Below, piece by piece: positions 1-8,875 of a stretch of 64,000 nt of DNA. The notes beneath the pieces were generated by a model that made no database searches, was not told the DNA's origin, and saw nothing but the letters and a program-made list of their open reading frames with translations. The translations under genes and the position numbers were made by a program. Every line of letters starts with the position of its first letter. Position 1 is the stretch's first letter. This DNA comes from Rhodoferax sp. (lineage in GTDB: Bacteria; Pseudomonadota; Gammaproteobacteria; Burkholderiales; Burkholderiaceae_C). The stretch covers positions 62,001 through 126,000 of the forward strand of contig JAUSNJ010000130.1 in the NCBI GenBank assembly GCA_030645355.1, in the 5' to 3' direction.

Positions 1-832
1 CCCGGGGGTGTAGAAAGCTGTTGCCGGGGCTGTGTGCGCCATACAGCACAAACAGGTCGGTGCCATCGGGCTTGGCGCGGAAGATCTTGAAGTGGTTGCG
101 TCCGCCCACGTGGTCCCAGCGCGAGAACATGATGTCGCCGTTGGGTCGGATCACCGGGCTGCGGTCATGGCTCTGGTTGACCGAGATCTGGGTGATGGCC
201 TGGCCGTTGGCGTCCATGGTGTGCAGGTTGAAAACCCGCTCCCGTTCGTACTCGTCCAGTGCGAAGTAGGTGTGGCCCAGCGCCTGGTTGATGCTGGACT
301 TGGTCTGGCGGTTGGACGTGAAAACAAAGCCGCGCCCGGCTGGCAGGTAGGTCGGGTCCACGTCGTCGGATTCGGTGGAGCTGGTCAGGCGGCGCAGGCT
401 GCCACCGGCCAGGCCGCCGGCCGTCATGTCGTATTCCCAGATGTTCCAGCGCCCGGTGCAGGCGCGCTGCCCATTGATGGTGCCAGTGTTGGTGGCAGGG
501 CAGCGCAAAGAAAAAATGATCTTCTTGCCGTCATACGACACATCGGGGTTGGAGGCATCGCCAACACCTTGGGTGATCTGTGCCGTGATGTTGTGCTCTT
601 TGGCGCTGACTGATGACTTTTCGCGCACCATCAGGTCACCACCCGGCGCGGTGGGTGCCGCGTTGGTGGGGTTGGCGTTGATGGCGTTGGAGCGCATGGC
701 GTAGGCAATCGGTGCATCACCGGCCACCGTGACGGTTTTGCTATCGTCCGTGCTGCCATTGCCGCAGGCGGCGAGGAAGCTTGTGAGCAGGGCAGCCGTC
801 GCCCCTGCGCTGATGAACAGTCGCTGTGTCAT
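1..832 (-). CDS. PD40/TolB-like beta-propeller lipoprotein, C-terminus cut by window edge
   Basis: About 277 residues are visible and the reading frame runs off the left edge, so the C-terminus is missing. The start ATG at 832 follows an AGGAGA ribosome site about 6 bases upstream. The N-terminus has a hydrophobic stretch ending in a lipobox-like LAAC (about residues 24-27), so it is probably an outer-envelope lipoprotein. Segments such as NPDVSYDGKKIIFS and DPTYLPAGRGFVFTSNR are typical WD40-like/PD40 propeller strands, as in proteins annotated as hydrazine-synthase-alpha-like; no heme motif is visible in the part seen, so I do not infer that activity. It starts 15 bases after apbE stops and is probably cotranscribed with it. 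Confidence 0.7.
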   Translation of the reverse strand, partial: MTQRLFISAGATAALLTSFLAACGNGSTDDSKTVTVAGDAPIAYAMRSNAINANPTNAAPTAPGGDLMVREKSSVSAKEHNITAQITQGVGDASNPDVSYDGKKIIFSLRCPATNTGTINGQRACTGRWNIWEYDMTAGGLAGGSLRRLTSSTESDDVDPTYLPAGRGFVFTSNRQTKSSINQALGHTYFALDEYERERVFNLHTMDANGQAITQISVNQSHDRSPVIRPNGDIMFSRWDHVGGRNHFKIFRAKPDGTDLFVLYGAHSPGNSFLHPR

Positions 833-847
833 GGTGGTGTCTCCTGG

Positions 848-1849
848 TTACTGTCGTGTTTGCAGGCCGGGTGCCAGCAAGCCGGTGGAGTAGTGCAGAA
901 GGCCGTGCGCATCGACGACGACCGCGTCGAGTCCGGGTTGCGACTCGATGAACTGCATGCCCTTTTCGACTCCCAGGACAAACACGCATTTGGAAAACGC
1001 TTCGGTGGTGAGACCGTCCTCGCCCAGAATAGTGACGCTTTGCACGCAGCTCGGTGACAGGCCGGTGGCCGGGTCTATCAAGTGGTGGAAGCGCACACCG
1101 GCCTCAACGAAGCAGCGCTCGTAGTCGCCCGAGGTTGAGATGGAGGTGTCTTCCAGCGGCAATACCGCAACGACCTCTCCGGGGCGGCGCGGATCACGGA
1201 TACCAATGGTCCAGGGCCGGCCGCGGCGGTCGCCCATGACGCAGCTGTCCCCACCGGCGCTGACGTTGGCGTGCCGTATGCCCCGCTGGCGCAACAACGC
1301 GGCCGCGTTGTCAATCGCATAGCCTTTGGCAAAGCCACCCAGGTCTATGCACATGCCCGGGCGCTCGAACTGTACGGTCTGGTTGTGCCGGTCCAGAATC
1401 ACGTGGCGGTATCCGATGGCCTGCTGCGCCTGGGCTAGCGCCTGCGGGTCGGGACGTGTGTGCAGGCGGTAGTCGAACAGACGGCCCACTGCTGCGTAGG
1501 TGATGTCGAAGGCGCCGTCCGAGAGCTGCGAAAAGTGCGCCGCGCGGGTTAGCAGCTGGAACATCTCGGTGCTGATATGCACGGCTTGCGTGGCGGCATC
1601 GCGGTTGATGCGCGACAGTTCGGAGTCCGGCCTGTGGGGGCTCATGGCGTGGTCGATACGGTGCATCTCCTGCATGACGGCCTCCATCGCGGCGTCGCCC
1701 GCCACGCGGTCTTCAGCCCACAGCTCCACGTGGATGGCCGTGCCCATGATGGCCTCTTCCCGCCGCAGCCAGCCGCTCTGGGGTGTGTGCTGCGGGGAGC
1801 CGCCCGCGACGAATTTGCGTGTGGCGATATCGCGTGAGGTACCGAACAT
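848..1849 (-). CDS. apbE: FAD:protein FMN transferase (ApbE family)
   Basis: 333 residues. The family attaches FMN covalently to threonine or serine of periplasmic or membrane flavoproteins, using FAD and Mg2+. Visible family signatures are EMHRIDHAMSPHRPDSELSRIN near the N-terminus (split here only by description), DLGGFAKGYAID in the middle, SAGGDSCVMG, and RFHHLIDPATG, the conserved C-terminal metal/FAD-site block. I start at the ATG at 1849 because AGGAG lies about 8 bases upstream; the frame is open further upstream but would begin with low-complexity residues. Lacks an obvious lipobox. No NqrC/RnfG-like FMN-accepting partner is seen in the window. The downstream lipoprotein gene is 15 bases away. 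Confidence 0.9.
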   Translation of the reverse strand: MFGTSRDIATRKFVAGGSPQHTPQSGWLRREEAIMGTAIHVELWAEDRVAGDAAMEAVMQEMHRIDHAMSPHRPDSELSRINRDAATQAVHISTEMFQLLTRAAHFSQLSDGAFDITYAAVGRLFDYRLHTRPDPQALAQAQQAIGYRHVILDRHNQTVQFERPGMCIDLGGFAKGYAIDNAAALLRQRGIRHANVSAGGDSCVMGDRRGRPWTIGIRDPRRPGEVVAVLPLEDTSISTSGDYERCFVEAGVRFHHLIDPATGLSPSCVQSVTILGEDGLTTEAFSKCVFVLGVEKGMQFIESQPGLDAVVVDAHGLLHYSTGLLAPGLQTRQ

Positions 1850-1992
1850 GGTGGGGGGCTCCTGAGGTTCGCGCCGATTCTTCCATCCAAGCACGCCCAA
1901 AGTGTTCGTTTGCATGTGACACATGTAACAAGCTGAAAGCCCGGCGCTATGATGCAATCCATCTTTCCCTTTGCTCCGAGGCTGTCAAAACC

Positions 1993-3639
1993 ATGCGAAA
2001 TGCTGCACCACTTGTCTGTCACGTCTTGCAACAATTGATGCGCCTGGCAGTACTGGCCGCGGTAGCCGGAACAGCCAGTGCGCAGGGTTTGTGGAATGCC
2101 GATGCCGGCGTGGTGCTGGTCGGCAAGGTGGTCACCCTGAACGACGCGGGTGATGTGCTGCCCCATGCACGTGTCTGGCTGGCCGGCGGAAAGATCATGG
2201 CCATTGCGCGCGACGGCGAGGTCTTGCCCGATGCGGCCAAGGACGCTCCCGTGGTCGATAGCAAAGGGGTGATCTACCCCGGCATCATCGACCTGCACAA
2301 CCACCCCGAGTACGCGATCTATCCGCTGCTGCCCATTGGCCGAAAATACCGGGACCGCTACGAATGGCGCTGGTACGACGACGTCTACAACAAGCGCATC
2401 ACCTTCCCGCAAGAGGTGCTGACCCGCCCGCATTACCTGGATCTGGGCATGGAGATCGGCCGCTATGGCGAGTACAAGGCACTGGTCGGCGGCACCACCA
2501 GTTTGCAGGGCGGACGAACGAACCTGGCGTACTCCAAGGAAGAGTGTCTGGTGCGCAATATTGAAAACTCGCCCGTTGAATCGCGCGTGGCGGCCAGCCG
2601 CGTGGACATCGGCCGCAGCGCCAAGGAATGGGCTGCCATGCAGACCGAGCGCAGCAAGGGCCCGCTGGTGGTGCACCTGGCCGAAGGCCCGTCGCCGCGC
2701 ATGGCCCTGGAGTTTGGTGCCATCAAAGACAGCAACCTGCTGGGCCCCGAACTGATTGCCATCCACGGTGTCGGCCTGACCGAGCCACAGCTGATTGAAA
2801 TGGCGGGCGTGGGGGCCAAGCTGGTGTGGTCGCCACTGTCCAACTTCATGCTGTATGGCAAGACCGCCAATGTGGAGGCCGCCAGACGCGCGGGGCTGTC
2901 CATCAGTCTGGCGCCGGACTGGGCGCCTTCGGGCAGCAAGTCCAGCCTGGGCGAACTCAAGGTGGCCGACCTGGTCAACAAGCACGCGCTGCACGGCCTG
3001 TTCACTGACCGCGATCTGGTGGAGATGGTGACGCGCAAGCCCGCCGCGGCCATGGGGTGGGATCAGCGCCTGGGCCAGATTGCGGTGGGTTACCTGGCGG
3101 ATGTGCTGGTCGTGGATGACCGCCACGCCGACCCCTACCGCAACCTGATTAACACGATTGAAGACAACATTCAGCTGGTGGCAGTGCGCGGCGAGCCCTT
3201 ATATGGCGACAAGGCCGTGCTGCAATTGGCACGCGGCACCGCGGACGATTCCGAGATAGCTGCCACTTTCAACAAGGGCAAGCGCAGCAAGGCCATGACA
3301 CCCAATTGCCCCGGCACTGCGCTGGCGCCCCTGAGCGTGGCAGAGACCAAATTGCGCATCCAGCAGGGCCTGAAGTTTGACGCGGCGCAACTGGCTGCCA
3401 AGCTCACACCCGAGCAGCTGGCCAAGGATTTTGCACAGTGCAGTCTGCCCGCACCTGCCGGCGCCGCCACGCCAGCCGATGCCAAGCGCCTGCTGGCCTG
3501 CCGGTTTGGCCTGCCGTTCGAGAAGACGCGTCTGAGTCCGCTGACGACCAACGAAGACCCGGCATTCTTTTCGCAGCTGATGCGCAATCCCAACCTGCCA
3601 AAATACTTGCGTGCACTGCCAGCCTATTACCGGCAGTGA
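1993..3639 (+). CDS. Secreted amidohydrolase family protein
   Basis: 548 residues. A hydrophobic leader ending in GTASAQ (about residues 25-30) suggests export. The metal-dependent amidohydrolase superfamily hydrolyses C-N or C-O bonds in small molecules. The first metal motif is DLHNHPEY; later AIHGVGL supplies a candidate histidine and SLAPDWAPSG the aspartate that usually polarises water. A C-terminal composite-domain strand GYLADVLVVD is typical. The last 100 residues, containing several cysteines, are an extension not usual for the family. Start ATG 1993 is preferred; ATG 2038 gives a cleaner signal peptide and cannot be excluded. It sits 22 bases before a two-component regulator, suggesting one operon. 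Substrate unknown. Confidence 0.8.
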   Translation: MRNAAPLVCHVLQQLMRLAVLAAVAGTASAQGLWNADAGVVLVGKVVTLNDAGDVLPHARVWLAGGKIMAIARDGEVLPDAAKDAPVVDSKGVIYPGIIDLHNHPEYAIYPLLPIGRKYRDRYEWRWYDDVYNKRITFPQEVLTRPHYLDLGMEIGRYGEYKALVGGTTSLQGGRTNLAYSKEECLVRNIENSPVESRVAASRVDIGRSAKEWAAMQTERSKGPLVVHLAEGPSPRMALEFGAIKDSNLLGPELIAIHGVGLTEPQLIEMAGVGAKLVWSPLSNFMLYGKTANVEAARRAGLSISLAPDWAPSGSKSSLGELKVADLVNKHALHGLFTDRDLVEMVTRKPAAAMGWDQRLGQIAVGYLADVLVVDDRHADPYRNLINTIEDNIQLVAVRGEPLYGDKAVLQLARGTADDSEIAATFNKGKRSKAMTPNCPGTALAPLSVAETKLRIQQGLKFDAAQLAAKLTPEQLAKDFAQCSLPAPAGAATPADAKRLLACRFGLPFEKTRLSPLTTNEDPAFFSQLMRNPNLPKYLRALPAYYRQ

Positions 3640-3661
3640 GCCCAGGATCCACAAACACTTT

Positions 3662-4366
3662 ATGGCCCACATACTGATCGCCGAAGACGATGACCTGTTG
3701 CGCGACGCACTGTCAGCCCAACTGACCCAGGCCGGGCACAGCGTGGCCTGTGCAGCCCACGGATTGCAGGCCCGCGAGCTGCTGGAGAGCACACGCTTTG
3801 ACGGCGTCATTCTGGACCTGGGGCTGCCCAAGGTCGACGGCATGGCCGTGCTGCAATGGTTGCGCCAGCGGGTTCTGGCTCTGCCGGTGCTGATACTCAC
3901 GGCCCGCGATGGTGTCGATGACCGGGTCAATGGGCTGAATGCCGGGGCCGACGACTACCTAACCAAGCCCTTCATCATGGCCGAACTGCAGGCCCGCCTG
4001 GCTGCGATGCTGCGGCGCTCGCGCATGCCGGCCTTCGGTGGGTCGCTGGAGATTGGGGGTCTGAGCGCCAGCAAACTCCGGGTGGACGCCGTGCAGCCCA
4101 GGGCCTGGCTGGGTGACGATGAAATGGAGCTGACGCAGCGCGAGTGGGCGCTGTTGTCGCTGCTGGTGGCCAACGCGGGCCAGGTGGTCAGCCGCGAGGA
4201 CGTGCTGAGCGCCTGGCAGTCCGAGCCGGGCGAGGTGGTGGGCGGTGTGGCCTCGAATGCGCTGGAGGTCTACGTGCACCGCTTGCGGCGCAAGCTGGCC
4301 GACTCCGGACTGGGCATCCGCAATGTGCGCGGCCTGGGCTATCTGCTGGAAACCGCCAGCCCCTGA
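3662..4366 (+). CDS. OmpR/TctD-type response regulator
   Basis: 234 residues. Receiver domain about 1-115: acidic pocket AEDDD near the start, phospho-acceptor aspartate in VILDLGLPKVDG, threonine in LTARD and the conserved lysine in DDYLTKPF. C-terminal winged-helix DNA-binding domain about 130-234 with ELTQREWALLSLLV and the closing RGLGYLL. It is followed after 18 bases by its cognate histidine kinase and preceded by the amidohydrolase gene, so all three are probably one transcript. The closest architecture is the TctD/QseB class, whose targets are often transport genes; the actual regulon is not visible. Confidence 0.93.
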   Translation: MAHILIAEDDDLLRDALSAQLTQAGHSVACAAHGLQARELLESTRFDGVILDLGLPKVDGMAVLQWLRQRVLALPVLILTARDGVDDRVNGLNAGADDYLTKPFIMAELQARLAAMLRRSRMPAFGGSLEIGGLSASKLRVDAVQPRAWLGDDEMELTQREWALLSLLVANAGQVVSREDVLSAWQSEPGEVVGGVASNALEVYVHRLRRKLADSGLGIRNVRGLGYLLETASP

Positions 4367-4384
4367 ACCCCGCATGACCTTCGC

Positions 4385-5788
4385 ATGAACCCGGTCGGCC
4401 GCTCCCTGTTACCCGGGTTGTCCCTCAAACGGCAGTTGTTGCTGTGGTTGCTGTTGCCGCAGTTGCTGTTGTGGTCGGTCGGTGGCGTGCTGGCCTGGCG
4501 CATTGCGCTCAGTTACGCGGATACCGGCATCAACCAGTCATTGAAACAGTCCGTGCGGGCTTTGGCGCGTTTGGTCAAGCCCTTGGGGTCGGGGCTGCAG
4601 GTTGACTTTCCACCAGCGGCGCGCGACCTGTTGGAGCAAGATCCTACCGACCGCATGGGCTACATGGTGTCGTCGCCGCCCGGTCGTTTTGTCGTGGGCA
4701 ATGGCCAGTTGCCGCCGCCGCCCGAGGGCGTCGCCATACAGACGGGTGAGGCGCTGATTTATGACGCCCGCGTGGACGGCAAGAAGGTTCGCGTGGCGGT
4801 ACTGGAAGTCACCTACGGCGAGGCCAATGCACCCCAGCGCCTGCGGGTGCAAGTGGCACGGGGCCTGGCGGTGCAGGAGCGTGTCGCGCGGGAGCTGGTG
4901 TTTGACATGTTGGTGCCGCTGGCCGCACTGGGCGTGCTGCTGGGTATCCTCATCAATGCCGGCATCGCCAGGGGCTTGCGTCCCCTGAAGCGGCTGGAGG
5001 CCCAGTTGGGTGACCGCACCGGGCCATCGCTGTCGGCCTTGCCACCGATCGAGCTGGCACAGGCCCCCCAGGAAGTGCACTCGCTGGCGTTGGCCGTCAA
5101 CCAGTTGCTCGACGCGGTGCGCCGCAGCCTCAGCCAGGAAAAGCGCTTTGTCAACGACGCGGCCCACCAGTTGCGCACGCCCCTGGCCGGCCTGGTCAGC
5201 CAGACCGAGCTGGCCTTGAATGAAACCGAACTGGCGGCCGTCAAGGAGCGGCTGGTGAAAGTGCACGCCGGGGCACTGCGCAGCGCCCACCTGGTGCACC
5301 AGTTGCTGTCGCTGGCGCGCACGGAGGCCGAGGTCACGCTGCAGCCACTGGATGTGGCGCAACTGGTGCGCGAGGTGGCCCGCGAGTGGACGCCACGGGC
5401 GCTGGCCGCCGGGGTTGACCTGGGCTACGAAGGGGAGGGGCGCGTGCTGGTGCAGGGTGAGAAGCTGCTGCTGCGCGAAGTGCTCAACAACCTGATCGAC
5501 AACGCGCTGCACTACGCCGGTACGGGCGCCACGTTGACGGTGCGGGTGCGCAGCGAGAAAGACCGCTGCGTGCTGGAAGTGGAAGACAACGGCCCCGGCC
5601 TTTCGGACGCAGATTTGCCGCGGGTGTTTGAGCGCTTCTGGCGTGCCAGTGAACTGCCGGGTGGCTGTGGCCTGGGCCTGGCCATCGTCGCCGAAATTGC
5701 CCACCGGCATGGGGGCAGCGCCACGGCACTGGCGGCCCAGCCCACTGGTTTGCTGGTGCGCATCGACCTGCCACTGATGCCACCATGA
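4385..5788 (+). CDS. TctE/QseC-type sensor histidine kinase
   Basis: 467 residues, inner membrane. An N-terminal membrane segment (about 12-36), a periplasmic loop, and a second segment (about 175-198) frame the sensor region. The H-box is DAAHQLRTPLAGL (phospho-accepting His), followed by N-box NNLIDNALHYAG, G1 EDNGPGLSDAD and G2 GGCGLGLAIVAEIAHRHGG. No clear HAMP is recognised, but a short linker with RGLRPLKRLEAQL fits one. Partner of the upstream OmpR-type regulator. It ends 3 bases before the convergent exchanger gene stops, so there is almost no space for a terminator between them. Confidence 0.93.
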   Translation: MNPVGRSLLPGLSLKRQLLLWLLLPQLLLWSVGGVLAWRIALSYADTGINQSLKQSVRALARLVKPLGSGLQVDFPPAARDLLEQDPTDRMGYMVSSPPGRFVVGNGQLPPPPEGVAIQTGEALIYDARVDGKKVRVAVLEVTYGEANAPQRLRVQVARGLAVQERVARELVFDMLVPLAALGVLLGILINAGIARGLRPLKRLEAQLGDRTGPSLSALPPIELAQAPQEVHSLALAVNQLLDAVRRSLSQEKRFVNDAAHQLRTPLAGLVSQTELALNETELAAVKERLVKVHAGALRSAHLVHQLLSLARTEAEVTLQPLDVAQLVREVAREWTPRALAAGVDLGYEGEGRVLVQGEKLLLREVLNNLIDNALHYAGTGATLTVRVRSEKDRCVLEVEDNGPGLSDADLPRVFERFWRASELPGGCGLGLAIVAEIAHRHGGSATALAAQPTGLLVRIDLPLMPP

Positions 5789-5791
5789 GGC

Positions 5792-6832
5792 TTATTGCTG
5801 CACCAACCCGGTGTAGATGAACACGCCGTAAGCGCCCAGCAGCACAATGCCCAGCGGACGGGGCAGTCGGCCCATCACCGCGATGGACAAAAAGTGCAGC
5901 ACGGCAGCACCCGCAATCACGTAGATACCGATCTGAAAGAAACCCGGAATTTTGATCGGGTCGAACAGCGCAAACAGACCAATGCACATCGGGATGCAGA
6001 TGTGGCCGTCGCCCACCTGCGAGGTGACCACGATATCCTGGCGCCCCACATAGCCGTAGTACAGCGCGATGAAGGCGTTGGGCAACACCATCAGCGCACC
6101 GCTGAGCCAGCCCAGGTCCTTGACGCCGATATAGGGGCTGTTGATGGTGGAAACCCAGTCCACCAGGTAGTTGACGCTGTAGTAAATGCCATAGGCACCG
6201 GCGGCAATCAGCAGCAGGTCGAACACGATGGACCAGTGAAATCCCCGGTTCTTGCGCACATTGTTCTTGAGAATTTCAAACACATGCAGCACCTGCCAGA
6301 ACACGAACAGCGCCACCAGCACCAGGCCGTCATAAAAATCGATGGTGCCGTCCTTGGCCAGCGCCCACAGCGTGCCGGTGAACAGGAACAGGGCCACCAG
6401 CGTAAACAGCAGGTCAAGCCGGTTCAGGCGCTGGGCTTGTACGGGGAGTTTCTTCTTGCCGGGTGCCGCTTTTTGACCCGCTGCGGTAGCGAAAAACAGC
6501 GTGGTCAGCCCCAGGATCAGCGTGAGGTTGGTGACATTGTTGACGATGCAGTTTTCCATCACCGTGCTGCCTTTGCCGCCGGCGCGGCTCATCACAAAGG
6601 CAAAAACCAGGTTCGCAAAGCCCGAGCAGTACGGCATGATCAGCGTGCCCAGCACGGTGCCCTCAAAGCCTTTGCTCTCAATCGCCTGCAGCCGCCAGAT
6701 CATCAGCGCGGACGCGGCCAGGAAAACGCCCATCTGCGACAGAGGGTGGGCAAGGTAGGCAAGAATTTGGGGGCTGACGCTGGGCACGGGCACGAAAGAG
6801 TCGGAGGGGGTGGCCCCCGAGGATAAGCGCAA
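5792..6832 (-). CDS. Sodium/calcium exchanger-like membrane protein
   Basis: 346 residues with about ten hydrophobic segments. The first half contains GSTVMENCIVNNVTNLTLIL, and the second half a related GALMVLPNAFIALYYG, which resemble the alpha repeats of the Ca2+/cation antiporter superfamily (GN/S...N.LG type). A hydrophilic loop around residues 125-140 (QKAAPGKKKLPVQAQR) matches the central loop of such proteins. The called start is a TTG; a GTG about 13 codons in is an alternative, and no strong ribosome site decides. Probably an ion antiporter of the inner membrane; ion unknown. It is divergent from the hypothetical gene starting at 6901. Confidence 0.7.
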   Translation of the reverse strand: MRLSSGATPSDSFVPVPSVSPQILAYLAHPLSQMGVFLAASALMIWRLQAIESKGFEGTVLGTLIMPYCSGFANLVFAFVMSRAGGKGSTVMENCIVNNVTNLTLILGLTTLFFATAAGQKAAPGKKKLPVQAQRLNRLDLLFTLVALFLFTGTLWALAKDGTIDFYDGLVLVALFVFWQVLHVFEILKNNVRKNRGFHWSIVFDLLLIAAGAYGIYYSVNYLVDWVSTINSPYIGVKDLGWLSGALMVLPNAFIALYYGYVGRQDIVVTSQVGDGHICIPMCIGLFALFDPIKIPGFFQIGIYVIAGAAVLHFLSIAVMGRLPRPLGIVLLGAYGVFIYTGLVQQ

Positions 6833-6900
6833 TTCGGCTGTTGCCCGTTGGCCGCCTGCGAGTTATGTACACTGCCCGCTTTTGCGAAAGAACCTGTTTC

Positions 6901-7443
6901 ATGGCAACTCTCACCAGTCTCCCCGCTGACGCTACCGCCGAGCGCATCGTGCGCCACTTTCAGGCCGAGGGATTCCCCGGCATCACCGAGGCACTGCTGG
7001 TGCGCGTGGGGCTCAAAAAGGGTGATCGCCAGGCCATCGACGCCGCGTTTGATGTGTCGGTGGAGCAGGAAGTGCCCCCCCCGGTGCGCGACTTTTTTGA
7101 GATCCGGCTGTACGGGTTCTACTCTGAAATCCGCAGCCTGGTGGATGCCAGGACCGCTTTTGGCACGGACTTTGGCCGCGGCCTGCGCGTGCACTTGCCC
7201 AGCCTGTACTTTGACGCAGCCCCCGTGGTGATTGACGATGCCCTGGCCACCGGCACCAAATACGACGCCATGCTCAAGCTCGGTGACAACACCGACGGGC
7301 ACGCAGTGGCTATTCTGCTGAACGACCCGAGCTCCTCATTCTTCGAATACCTGGGCGCCCAGACCGGCTACGACTGGCAAAAAATCATCGGTACCTTGGG
7401 GAATGCCGCCACATCGTTTGTGCCGGGCGAGGATCTGCTCTGA
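6901..7443 (+). CDS. Conserved hypothetical protein
   Basis: 180 residues, soluble, no signal peptide or membrane segment. I do not recognise a domain. The start is the ATG at 6901; 60 bases of open frame upstream lack a ribosome site. The protein is acidic with a mixed alpha/beta look, the C-terminal third containing DNTDGHAVAILLNDPSSSFF, which reads like a soluble fold core. The 3' end is followed directly by a hairpin repeat (7451-7497). Coding character is convincing from base composition at third positions and absence of a better frame. Function unknown. Confidence 0.65.
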   Translation: MATLTSLPADATAERIVRHFQAEGFPGITEALLVRVGLKKGDRQAIDAAFDVSVEQEVPPPVRDFFEIRLYGFYSEIRSLVDARTAFGTDFGRGLRVHLPSLYFDAAPVVIDDALATGTKYDAMLKLGDNTDGHAVAILLNDPSSSFFEYLGAQTGYDWQKIIGTLGNAATSFVPGEDLL

Positions 7444-7450
7444 TACCACT

Positions 7451-7497
7451 CTAGCCCTCGTGGAATATGCGTTTAATGCTATCTAAAAGATAGCAAT
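7451..7497 (+). repeat. Intergenic hairpin repeat, copy 1 of 9
   Basis: Begins with the constant block CTAGCCCTCGTGGAATATGC and ends with an inverted repeat GCTATCT-AAA-AGATAGC (7 paired bases), the longest stem of the nine copies. It lies between the 3' ends of two convergent genes (6901-7443 and 7545-8180), where it could work as a weak terminator. Confidence 0.85.
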
Positions 7498-7544
7498 CGA
7501 CTCCAGCAGCAGTGGAAGCGACGCTCGAGGTAGCCGCACAGGAA

Positions 7545-8180
7545 TTAGCGCGTATATGCGTGCCCAGTACCCGGTTTGCGTGCAATGACGGTTGCGAAGG
7601 ACTTGGTCTTGCCTCCGGGGGCGGCGAACTCGCTGAACCCAGAGTGAAGAATGCTCCAGCCGGCAAAACGAGCCTCCAGTTCTGAACGAGCGAAGAGGCA
7701 ATGACCTTCGGGGTCGAACATGTCGAGATAAGTCGTGCCTTCGATCAGGACATTGATTGCGGCGATTCCGCCTTCTCGCACATGGTCCTGCAGACGTGAC
7801 AAAACTCTGAGGGCTGTTGGGCAGTCGAAGAACATGAGCAGGCCTATACAGACGACCGAATCAAAGTCTTCGTCAAGATCGTAGTCACGAAGATCCGCCA
7901 CTTTACCTTGAACCATGCGCGACTCGGCTGCAGCGCGTTTCTGAATGTGGCCTATTGCCGCCGGGCTGGCATCCAGGGCAAGAACCGAGCTACCGCGTTC
8001 TGCGGCGGCGAACGCCAGGTTGCCCATTCCGCACCCATAGTCCAGCACCCGTCCGAAAAGGTAAGGTATTGCTGTCAACTCGAACGGGTTGAGCACGCAG
8101 TCGCCGTTGCGTGCCTGCTGCTGAAACTGTCTGTCGAAGAATTGAATGCTGCTGTTGGGCTTCATGGAAATACCACTCAA
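7545..8180 (-). CDS. Class I SAM-dependent methyltransferase
   Basis: 211 residues. Rossmann motif I is VLDYGCGMGNLA (about residues 45-56), followed by an acidic end of strand 2 (VLALDAS), and motif IV-like FDSVVCIGLLMFF. The family transfers methyl from S-adenosylmethionine; the late residues resemble tellurite-resistance/TehB-type methyltransferases but the substrate cannot be read. Two starts are possible: TTG at 8180, 4 bases after AAGGAG, or ATG at 8165, 19 bases after it. I keep the TTG because the ribosome site is unusually good. About 105 bases downstream of the acetyltransferase gene on the same strand. Confidence 0.8.
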   Translation of the reverse strand: MSGISMKPNSSIQFFDRQFQQQARNGDCVLNPFELTAIPYLFGRVLDYGCGMGNLAFAAAERGSSVLALDASPAAIGHIQKRAAAESRMVQGKVADLRDYDLDEDFDSVVCIGLLMFFDCPTALRVLSRLQDHVREGGIAAINVLIEGTTYLDMFDPEGHCLFARSELEARFAGWSILHSGFSEFAAPGGKTKSFATVIARKPGTGHAYTR

Positions 8181-8284
8181 TCAACTCCTTGGGTCCAGCG
8201 CACACGCCGGTGTTTCGTATCACCAGACTATAGCGGTCCTCCGACTGCCCGCACGTCCAGATCCACACCTCAATGCGCAATGCG

Positions 8285-8866
8285 TTACGAATTCAGGAGC
8301 GACCGTCGCACGAAAACTTTGCCATCGTCTTCGGTCCGATGCACCGTGAAGCCGGCGGAGAGAAACATGCTGATCGGGCCGAAGTGGTTCTGGGCGTCGG
8401 TCTTTGCGTTGGCAACCGGGCATGCCTCTGCGATGGCCAGGCCCTGTGCCGCCAGTCCCTGACACGCCGCGTCAAGCAGGGCTCGGGCCACGCCCGTGCG
8501 TCGGTGGCCGGGCGCGACCACAAAGCAGCCAATTTGTCCGATACGGGCTTCGTCCGGATCCGGTTCATCGGCAAATGCGTCCATCAGCTGCCTGGGTGCG
8601 GCGTTGCACCATCCCACCGGTTTGCCCTGGCGATACGCCAGATAGCCTTGCATGCGGCCCGCGTTGATGCGCGTGCACGCAGCCTGGCGATTGGTCTCGG
8701 CAGTCCGCTGGGCCCAGACGACCTCGCGGTGGTCGACATAGAGGAACTGGCAGTAGCAGAACCCCCACTTCGGGTTATCCGCGAAAGCCTCTCCGTCGAA
8801 GAACGCCAGGAAGTCATCCCGGCGATCCGGAGTAAGTACATGGACTTCGATCGGGGTGTTCAACAT
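8285..8866 (-). CDS. GNAT family N-acetyltransferase
   Basis: 193 residues. The acetyl-CoA-binding motif A is IGCFVVAPGHRRTGVARALL (about residues 112-131), with the R-R-x-G-x-A pyrophosphate loop intact. The N-terminal half contains WGFCYCQFLYVDH, seen in a GNAT subgroup of unknown substrate. ATG at 8866 lies 9 bases after the stop of the ABC ATPase gene gtsD, so it may be read from the end of the sugar transport operon, though nothing functional ties them. Substrate unknown. Confidence 0.8.
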   Translation of the reverse strand: MLNTPIEVHVLTPDRRDDFLAFFDGEAFADNPKWGFCYCQFLYVDHREVVWAQRTAETNRQAACTRINAGRMQGYLAYRQGKPVGWCNAAPRQLMDAFADEPDPDEARIGQIGCFVVAPGHRRTGVARALLDAACQGLAAQGLAIAEACPVANAKTDAQNHFGPISMFLSAGFTVHRTEDDGKVFVRRSLLNS

Positions 8867-8875
8867 ACCGCAATC

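Noticed and set aside
32-613. Long plus-strand open frames opposite the first lipoprotein, and many similar ones across the window
   Set aside because: They are high-GC antisense shadows: no ribosome sites, odd His/Gln/Arg/Ala-rich composition, and a better gene lies on the other strand.
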